From positions 1 through 10,430 of the forward strand of contig JAATVR010000063.1 in NCBI GenBank assembly GCA_014523665.1: a DNA stretch of 10,430 nt, written 5' to 3'. The position numbers were made by a program, and so were the translations under genes. This DNA is from Nitrososphaerales archaeon TH526 (GTDB taxonomy: Archaea > Thermoproteota > Nitrososphaeria > Nitrososphaerales > Nitrososphaeraceae). Positions 5,933-10,430 of the stretch are shown here, one piece after another. The notes under the pieces were generated by a model. That model worked only from the letters and a program-made list of their open reading frames with translations, made no database searches and was not told the DNA's origin. Every line of letters begins with the position of its first letter. Within the stretch, counting starts at the first letter, position 1.

Positions 5933-7156
5933 TTACATTGTAAATTGCCCATCAATACTGTGTTCTAAACTAATGCCGAAAGCGTTCAACGCGTACTCTG
6001 AGACCTTACGATCAATGTGAGCTGGGACATCATATACTCTAGTCTCTAGTGAGCCCATTCTCTTTGCCAAATAGATTATACAAAGCAGCTGGTTCGCGAA
6101 CGACAATGCCATGACCTCAGGTGGGTGTCCTTCCGCACCTACTAAATTGATTACACGGCCGGAAGCGAGCAAATATACGCCTTTGCCGTTAATCAGGTAA
6201 AGCTGAATGTTAGGCCTAACCTCCTTTGGTTCTTGATCCTGGGATCTCAAGTATTCCAAATCAATTTCAAAGTCAAAATGGCCTGCGTTACAAAGGATTA
6301 CGCCATCCTTCATTGTGTCAATATGTTCCTTTCTTATAATTCTGTAACCGCCGGTACATGTAATGAATATGTCCCCGTACGTGCATGCAGATGCTAATGA
6401 ACTTACTTCGTAGCCTTCCATATGGGCTTCAAGAGCCTTAATGGGATCAGTTTCCGTTACTGTAACGATTGCTCCCATTCCACGTAACCTGGAGGCAACA
6501 CCTTTCCCTACCCATCCATAGCCGCATACAACAATGTGTTTGCCAGGAAGTAGAACAGATGTTGTTCTCAGAAGTCCGTCGACTGTGCTCTGTCCAGTAC
6601 CATATCGGTTATCAAAAAGGTATTTGGTTTGTGCATTATTTACGGCTATCACGGGGTACTTGAGCTGACCATAGGATTCCAACTCCTTGAGTCTTGCCAC
6701 ACCGCTTGTAGTTTCTTCTGTTCCTGCGACAATAGCTTTACCCAATGACCGATGTACCATTAAGTGAAGTTCGGCTCCATCATCAGTAACAATATCGGGT
6801 TTAAACCTTATCACTCTCAACATGCTGTCGTTGTACTGTTTCTGGGATTCACCTCTAGCTGCGAAAATTTGAATCTCTTTATTTTTCAGAAAACAAGCGA
6901 TATCGTTCTGAACTGACAATGGATTGGCCGAACATAGTGCCATTTCTGCACCCAAAGCCTTAAGGGCCATGACTAGCACAGAGGTCTCTTTTGTAATGTG
7001 GAGGCATATCCCAAGTTTTATTCCCTCCAACGGTGACGCCTTAAGTGTAGAAAAGTCTTTAATTATACGATCGATAATCATCATCCTTGACTTAGCCCAT
7101 TCGTGCGATTTCTGACCTTCTAATTCCAAACTAGATCTAGAAGAGCTATCTGTCAA
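5933..7156 (-). CDS. ahcY: Adenosylhomocysteinase (S-adenosyl-L-homocysteine hydrolase)
   Basis: An NAD-dependent cytosolic enzyme that splits S-adenosylhomocysteine into adenosine and homocysteine, relieving product inhibition of methyltransferases. Catalytic positions of the family are all visible: His53 (LHITKET), Asp126 (TDDGAEL), Glu148 (GTEETT), Lys178, Asp182 and Asn183 (TKYLFDN), His293 (NAGHFD) and His344 (EGHPPEVM). The Rossmann motif is GYGWVG (212-217). Thr187 replaces the Cys found in the human enzyme, as in archaeal relatives. Length is 407 residues and the C-terminus is short: after NAFGISLE it ends in SIDGQFTM and lacks the usual archaeal LTxEQxxYLxxW tail. The start is TTG with a TATA-like box about 33 bases upstream; a second in-frame TTG (7129) is possible. 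Methanogen homologues prefer S-inosylhomocysteine, which cannot be excluded from sequence alone. Confidence 0.93.
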   Translation of the reverse strand: MTDSSSRSSLELEGQKSHEWAKSRMMIIDRIIKDFSTLKASPLEGIKLGICLHITKETSVLVMALKALGAEMALCSANPLSVQNDIACFLKNKEIQIFAARGESQKQYNDSMLRVIRFKPDIVTDDGAELHLMVHRSLGKAIVAGTEETTSGVARLKELESYGQLKYPVIAVNNAQTKYLFDNRYGTGQSTVDGLLRTTSVLLPGKHIVVCGYGWVGKGVASRLRGMGAIVTVTETDPIKALEAHMEGYEVSSLASACTYGDIFITCTGGYRIIRKEHIDTMKDGVILCNAGHFDFEIDLEYLRSQDQEPKEVRPNIQLYLINGKGVYLLASGRVINLVGAEGHPPEVMALSFANQLLCIIYLAKRMGSLETRVYDVPAHIDRKVSEYALNAFGISLEHSIDGQFTM

Positions 7157-7184
7157 CTTATAGTGAATCTGGGGGATAGATTGC

Positions 7185-7192
7185 TTAATAAA
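7185..7192 (-). promoter_or_regulatory. TATA-like box for ahcY
   Basis: TTTATTAA on the minus strand, abutting the stop of the upstream membrane-protein gene, is centred about 33 bases before the TTG start of ahcY. It predicts transcription starting roughly 6 bases before the TTG, nearly leaderless, and supports that start. Confidence 0.4.
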
Positions 7193-7672
7193 TTATCTCG
7201 GTACTTTTATTAGATTAAAGGATTCGAGTTCGTATTTAGTGGCGTTTGACAGCAGGTCTATCGAAGATTCGTTGAGCTTTGGATCTCCTGTTTCAACAAA
7301 GTCACGAAACGCGGTATAGCTCGCACGCTCAGATCTCAGGCTTTTTATATATAGATCAAGTGCGTCCTGATATTTCTGGGGCGGCTTAAAGCCAGAAGCT
7401 CTTTCTACCAAAAGATCATACTGAGATAAGACAGAATCAGTAATCCTAATGAGCTTAAGATCATCATATTGATTGCTTTCCCATTTCCCGATTTCCTTGT
7501 GATAATTTTCAGTTACACCCGTTGTAGCGTCAACCAATGAATAGTAATTCTCCAGGAATTGTTTCTCCTCGCTAATTTTTGAACTTGAGAGAAACGTTAC
7601 ATATATCCCGACAGAGACCAATATCACTATTATCCCAATTACAGTAATGGTTTTAGCTCGCTTTCTCGACAC
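7193..7672 (-). CDS. Membrane-anchored protein of unknown function, 159 residues
   Basis: I do not recognise the family. The start is GTG. A basic N-terminus (SRKRAK) is followed by one hydrophobic helix at about residues 9-28, then about 130 polar, mostly alpha-helical residues with no cysteine. The positive-inside rule places the N-terminus in the cytosol and the main domain outside the cell. There is no lipobox cysteine, so it is a signal anchor rather than a lipoprotein. The outer part has the look of a small four-helix domain, with aromatic spots (ENYYSLVDAT, KYQDALDLYI) and the acidic segment ETGDPKLNE. It lies between cysS and ahcY on the same strand but with a 156-base gap from cysS, so it probably has its own promoter. 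A sensor-domain or cell-surface role is possible but not shown. Confidence 0.78.
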   Translation of the reverse strand: MSRKRAKTITVIGIIVILVSVGIYVTFLSSSKISEEKQFLENYYSLVDATTGVTENYHKEIGKWESNQYDDLKLIRITDSVLSQYDLLVERASGFKPPQKYQDALDLYIKSLRSERASYTAFRDFVETGDPKLNESSIDLLSNATKYELESFNLIKVPR

Positions 7673-7706
7673 GGTATTTCGTAAATTAGCTTACCCATCA
7701 TAGCAG

Positions 7707-7714
7707 AAATAAAT
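7707..7714 (-). promoter_or_regulatory. Possible TATA-like box for the 159-residue membrane protein
   Basis: ATTTATTT on the minus strand is centred about 38 bases before the GTG start at 7672 and would leave a leader of about 12 bases. It lies in the 156-base gap (7673-7828) between cysS and this gene. Otherwise that gap holds a run of eight G (7748-7755 on the plus strand) and no convincing gene. Confidence 0.3.
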
Positions 7715-7828
7715 GTTCCATCCCTAGAATTTTCCTCGGGGCAGTCAGGGGGGGGTTGAAACCTTTTTCGATATACAAATACTTACATTCTGTTACCAAT
7801 GTTTTAATATGTATCCCTTTTGAGAATA

Positions 7829-9220
7829 TCACTTTTCAATTTTCTTCCAGAATGATCCTTCTGCACGATCCATCAATTCGACTGAGTACTTTTCGAGAAG
7901 CGTTGCCCTTATATCATCTGACTCTCTGTATTTTTGCTTCGCTCTTAGGTGATCTCTTCTAGCTATCATAGCGCTCACTAATTGAGCATCATCATCGGAA
8001 ATGTCAGCTAATTTCAGACCCAGCAAGTCCATTATTTTGTGATAAGTCTCGCCAGCTATCATGGCAAATTCTTTACTAACTGCATTGGAGGATGCCTTCC
8101 TATTGACATGAGTTACAAATTCCTGGAAGATCTTTAAAGCTAGAGATGAGTTTAGGTCATTTTCTAACGCCATCACAAATTCCTTTAGCGATTTTCTTGA
8201 AAGCTCACCTATTTTTTCAAGCTCTTCAGGACCGTGAGCTCCTTTTGCTGACCGCAGCTCCCAGCCGCAATTTTCGATAGTATTCCATGTATGCTTCATT
8301 TCGTTTAGAACATCTTCCCTGTAATCAAGAGGCTTAGAGTATTGAACCGAGTAGCAAAAGAGCCTGATAACGTTTACACCCCACCTGGATAGCGCTTTTT
8401 CAACAGTGACTATATTGCCTAATGATTTTGACATTTTTTCATTGTTAATTGTTACCATCCCGCAATGAAGCCATAGCTTTACAAAAGGCCGATCTGAATA
8501 GGACTCAGATTGAGCGATCTCATTTTCGTGGTGCGGAAATATAAGATCGTTTCCACCAGAATGAATCTCTATGGTGCTCCCAAAATATTTTTCTATCATA
8601 GCAGAGCATTCTATGTGCCATCCTGGCCTACCGGCTCCCCACGGACTTGGAAAAAATGGCCTGGTAGATGTAAATTTCCATAATGCAAAGTCCAACGGAT
8701 GTTCTTTGGTATAATCAACATCGATCCGTGCGCCAGCTATCAGATCTTTAAGGGGCTTTCTTGAAAGTTTTCCGTATTCTGGATACGAGCTGACCCTGAA
8801 GTAGATTCCATTCGTCGTCAGATACGCATGACCGGTAGCAAGCAGCCTGTTAATCATCTTCGTCATTTCAGCGATGTTATCAGTGGCTCTCGGATATTCA
8901 TCAGCCTGAATTACATTCAACTTCTCGAAGTCCTGTTGATACTGAAGTATGAATTTGTGAGCTATCTTTTCGGCACTCGTTGCTTCTACCTCTGCTTTTT
9001 TAATTATCTTGTCATCAACATCTGTAAAATTCTGCACAAAATTCACTTTAAATTTCATGTCTCTAAGAAGTCTGTTAAGTAGATCTATGACGATAATTGT
9101 TCTAGCATGTCCGATGTGGGATTTATCATAAACTGTAACGCCGCACAGGTATATTCTTATAACGCCATTCTGCTGAGGGATTTGCTCAACCTTTCTCGTA
9201 AGAGTGTTGTAGAGTCTCAT
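7829..9220 (-). CDS. cysS: Cysteinyl-tRNA synthetase
   Basis: A class I aminoacyl-tRNA synthetase that charges tRNA-Cys. The 463 residues are a normal full length. Visible are HIGH (35-38) in YDKSHIGHAR, KMSKS (262-266) in NEKMSKSLGN, and the zinc site that recognises cysteine: Cys26 (YLCGVTVYD), Cys205 (WHIECSAM), His230 and Glu234 (FPHHENE), matching Cys28, Cys209, His234 and Glu238 of the E. coli enzyme. NFTDVDDKI and GRPGWHIECS are further family blocks, and the C-terminal helical domain ends in a typical IRATLLEKYSVELMDR segment. It begins 21 bases after the Rieske gene on the same strand, so the two are likely cotranscribed. No Shine-Dalgarno site is apparent before the ATG. Its presence implies direct tRNA-Cys charging rather than the SepRS/SepCysS route of many methanogens. 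Confidence 0.96.
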   Translation of the reverse strand: MRLYNTLTRKVEQIPQQNGVIRIYLCGVTVYDKSHIGHARTIIVIDLLNRLLRDMKFKVNFVQNFTDVDDKIIKKAEVEATSAEKIAHKFILQYQQDFEKLNVIQADEYPRATDNIAEMTKMINRLLATGHAYLTTNGIYFRVSSYPEYGKLSRKPLKDLIAGARIDVDYTKEHPLDFALWKFTSTRPFFPSPWGAGRPGWHIECSAMIEKYFGSTIEIHSGGNDLIFPHHENEIAQSESYSDRPFVKLWLHCGMVTINNEKMSKSLGNIVTVEKALSRWGVNVIRLFCYSVQYSKPLDYREDVLNEMKHTWNTIENCGWELRSAKGAHGPEELEKIGELSRKSLKEFVMALENDLNSSLALKIFQEFVTHVNRKASSNAVSKEFAMIAGETYHKIMDLLGLKLADISDDDAQLVSAMIARRDHLRAKQKYRESDDIRATLLEKYSVELMDRAEGSFWKKIEK

Positions 9221-9241
9221 GCTCTTGGATTTTACTAGTGA

Positions 9242-9556
9242 CTAATCCTTTTTTATTTCAAGGTAAATTTGATCTTTGATGACTCTAACTTCATATGTTG
9301 TCAACCGAACCCCATCCAAATAATCTAATAGTTGTCCAGTTTTGATGTTGTAATGCCAAAAATGCAACGGGCATTCAACCACTTCACCTTCTATTTTTCC
9401 GGGAGCAAGTGAACCATCCTGGTGACGACATAAAGCTTCGATCGCATAGTACTTTCCGTTTGCATGAAAAATGGCTACGCGAGTGTCTCCAATCTTTACC
9501 TCTTTACCAGAGTTCTCTTTGATATCCCCTGTTTTACCAATTTTAATGAGAGTCAT
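9242..9556 (-). CDS. Rieske-type [2Fe-2S] ferredoxin
   Basis: A small soluble Rieske protein of 104 residues that would carry electrons through a [2Fe-2S] cluster held by two Cys and two His. The ligand pairs are C43-R-H45 and C62-P-L-H65, spaced as in the NirD/BphF-like ferredoxins. The second loop reads CPLHFWHYN instead of the more usual CPxHGWxF, so the Gly after the ligand His is Phe and another His follows. There is no signal peptide or membrane helix, which separates it from the Rieske subunit of cytochrome bc/b6f complexes. The partner oxygenase or reductase is not in the window; its neighbour is cysS, 21 bases downstream. A TATA-like box lies 34-41 bases upstream of the ATG. The redox partner and pathway are unknown. 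Confidence 0.88.
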   Translation of the reverse strand: MTLIKIGKTGDIKENSGKEVKIGDTRVAIFHANGKYYAIEALCRHQDGSLAPGKIEGEVVECPLHFWHYNIKTGQLLDYLDGVRLTTYEVRVIKDQIYLEIKKD

Positions 9557-9566
9557 TATTAAAATG

Positions 9567-9644
9567 TTTCCTAGGTGTGTCTTACTATCTATAAAAACAT
9601 ATGAATTTAACTAGTAGTTTAGTGACTCGAACACCCCTAGGAGA
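9567..9644. repeat. Inverted pair of CCTAGG-centred 14-base elements between divergent genes
   Basis: ACACACCTAGGAAA (minus strand, 9567-9580) and ACACCCCTAGGAGA (plus strand, 9631-9644) match at 12 of 14 positions in inverted orientation, with CCTAGG centres 66 bases apart. One overlaps the predicted Rieske transcription start; the other is about 33 bases before the TATA box of the small zinc-finger gene. CCTAGG also occurs twice inside the mutase gene, so only the flanking match is noteworthy. A shared regulator site is a tentative inference. Confidence 0.25.
9590..9597 (-). promoter_or_regulatory. TATA-like box for the Rieske-cysS unit
   Basis: TTTTTATA on the minus strand is centred about 37 bases before the Rieske ATG, giving a predicted transcription start near 9567 and a leader of about 11 bases. 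A CCTAGG-centred element (9567-9580) overlaps the predicted start, a position where a bound repressor could block initiation. Confidence 0.45.
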
Positions 9645-9676
9645 ATGATTTGCAATTCAGCGATGGGGCGTGAATC

Positions 9677-9683
9677 TATATAT
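9677..9683 (+). promoter_or_regulatory. TATA-like box for the 53-residue zinc-finger gene
   Basis: TATATAT within TCTATATATTG is centred 28 bases before the TTG at 9708. This is the spacing expected for a leaderless archaeal transcript starting at or within about two bases of that codon, and is the main support for the start chosen. Confidence 0.5.
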
Positions 9684-9707
9684 TGATGAGACCGCATCTA
9701 CTCTCTA

Positions 9708-9869
9708 TTGGACTCTCAAGGTCAGATTCGTAATGGAAAAGGAAGTTTAAGGTTATGTGCTTTGTGTTCCAAAAGCCTTGACCCCGCTAAGGTGGTTGCA
9801 TTGTGCGACGATTGCTTGAAAATTGCTGACTGTTGCGTCGGCCTGGAAAGGGTCTCTGAAACGGAATAA
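9708..9869 (+). CDS. Small zinc-finger protein, 53 residues, leaderless
   Basis: The frame starts with TTG and ends with two TAA codons in a row. The 53-residue product has a short polar N-terminus, then C17-A-L-C20, a 12-residue loop (SKSLDPAKVVAL), C33-D-D-C36, and an adjacent C42-C43 pair, ending in an acidic tail (ERVSETE). Two CxxC knuckles 12 residues apart fit a very compact zinc ribbon or treble-clef-like finger. A TGA lies in frame 18 bases upstream of the TTG, so no longer start exists apart from non-standard codons. A TATA-like box is centred at -28. The gene converges with the HTH-CBS regulator, with only 7 bases between the stops, and diverges from the Rieske gene. I recognise no family; function is unknown. 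Its cysteine pattern and well-placed promoter make chance unlikely. Confidence 0.65.
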   Translation: MDSQGQIRNGKGSLRLCALCSKSLDPAKVVALCDDCLKIADCCVGLERVSETE

Positions 9870-9876
9870 TAAATGT

Positions 9877-10430
9877 CTATTCCACTGTTTTAAGCGTGTC
9901 AGTCACTGTTATGACGCCAATAACTTCTCCTTTTTCACTAACTAAAACGCACTTTGAAAACCTTACAAGAGGAATAAGTGCCTTTGCAGGTGTTGAAATA
10001 TCGACTATGGGAGGCGGCGGTTCCATTATAGCCGATACCGTCATGCGCTTAATGTCTCTCTGATCTTTTTCGATCATAATTCGCGCCAAAAGGTCTTCAC
10101 TAACGACTCCTATCAATCTAGAATCCTGAAATACAGGGAGTTGGCTGATAAAATGTTTCCTCATCAATTCGATGGCATCATGGAGAGTATCATTTTTCTG
10201 TACAAACATTAATGAGCGACTGCAGATGTCTCCTGCCTTAATCGATGCCTGTCCCTCTAAAGAATTAAGCACTTCGAATATTTTTCTAGCTGTCTCATAG
10301 CTAGGCCTACATCTTCCAGATTCGATCTGGTTAATCATTGAAGTGCTGATTCCCGTGTGCGCTGCCAGGATCCTCTGAGTAAGTCCTAACCTTATCCGTA
10401 ATTGCTTGATGTACTGCAGGCTTGGGAGCA
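9877..10430 (-). CDS. HTH-CBS transcriptional regulator (5' end outside window)
   Basis: The frame is open from the stop at 9877 to the right edge, 183 residues visible, with no start codon ahead of the edge, so the N-terminus lies outside. Residues about 5-55 form an XRE/Cro-type helix-turn-helix: LGLTQRILAAHTGIS, then STSMINQIESGR as the recognition helix, then PSYETARKIFEVL. Two CBS motifs follow (about 65-120 and 128-183), forming one Bateman module that usually binds adenine nucleotides or SAM. The ATG at 10338 is internal; starting there would delete most of the DNA-binding domain. This matches the archaeal predicted regulators with C-terminal CBS domains. It likely senses energy or SAM status and controls genes accordingly, but the ligand and targets are not shown. 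It converges with the small zinc-finger gene. Confidence 0.88.
   Translation of the reverse strand, partial: LPSLQYIKQLRIRLGLTQRILAAHTGISTSMINQIESGRCRPSYETARKIFEVLNSLEGQASIKAGDICSRSLMFVQKNDTLHDAIELMRKHFISQLPVFQDSRLIGVVSEDLLARIMIEKDQRDIKRMTVSAIMEPPPPIVDISTPAKALIPLVRFSKCVLVSEKGEVIGVITVTDTLKTVE

Noticed and set aside
7748..7755. Run of eight G
   Set aside because: A striking homopolymer for this AT-leaning sequence, but intergenic, with no repeat partner; it may be a sequencing-sensitive tract and shows no clear function.
7698..7832. Minus-strand 44-codon frame whose GTG overlaps the cysS TGA (GTGA)
   Set aside because: The overlap looks like translational coupling, but the product has no recognisable motif, runs through the G8/C8 tract, and ends in an ordinary intergenic gap; probably chance.
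1..10430. Mobile elements, CRISPR arrays, phage genes or defence systems
   Set aside because: No transposase or integrase motifs, no terminal or evenly spaced repeats, and all large genes are housekeeping or central metabolism.

Overview
The window looks archaeal, most likely from the Nitrososphaeria (ammonia-oxidising and related Thaumarchaeota). The support is an archaeal-type NMN adenylyltransferase (NadM), an archaeal-type adenosylhomocysteinase, a helix-turn-helix/CBS regulator of an archaeal type, AT-rich TATA-like boxes about 26-33 bases before several starts, and frequent TTG/GTG starts with no clear Shine-Dalgarno site. A methylmalonyl-CoA mutase module beside this gene set fits the 3-hydroxypropionate/4-hydroxybutyrate carbon-fixation cycle of that group. 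The lineage is an inference; no rRNA or ammonia-oxidation marker is present.

Plus-strand left third (about 160-3416): meaB (the mutase G-protein chaperone) lies 12 bases ahead of the catalytic large subunit of methylmalonyl-CoA mutase. After a 284-base gap comes methylmalonyl-CoA epimerase. Together these make and protect the step from (S)-methylmalonyl-CoA to succinyl-CoA. The B12-binding small subunit is not in the window, so it must be encoded elsewhere.

Minus-strand middle (3466-7156): metG, nadM and a previously easy-to-miss 57-residue zinc-ribbon gene overlap one another (16 and 8 bases) and read as one operon. Upstream of it on the same strand is adenosylhomocysteinase, with its own TATA-like box. 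MetRS and adenosylhomocysteinase both belong to the methionine/SAM economy.

Minus-strand right part (7193-9556): a Rieske-type ferredoxin gene is followed 21 bases later by cysS, then a single-pass membrane protein of unknown function.

Right end (9557-10430): a 151-base divergent promoter region separates the Rieske gene from a second tiny zinc-finger gene on the plus strand (53 residues, TTG start, apparently leaderless). This converges with a minus-strand HTH-CBS regulator whose start lies beyond the window; its DNA-binding domain is only seen when the frame is read past the internal ATG.

The least described material is the two small cysteine-rich genes, an altered methionine-pocket motif in MetRS, and the unknown membrane protein. 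I see no mobile element, CRISPR array, tRNA or rRNA.
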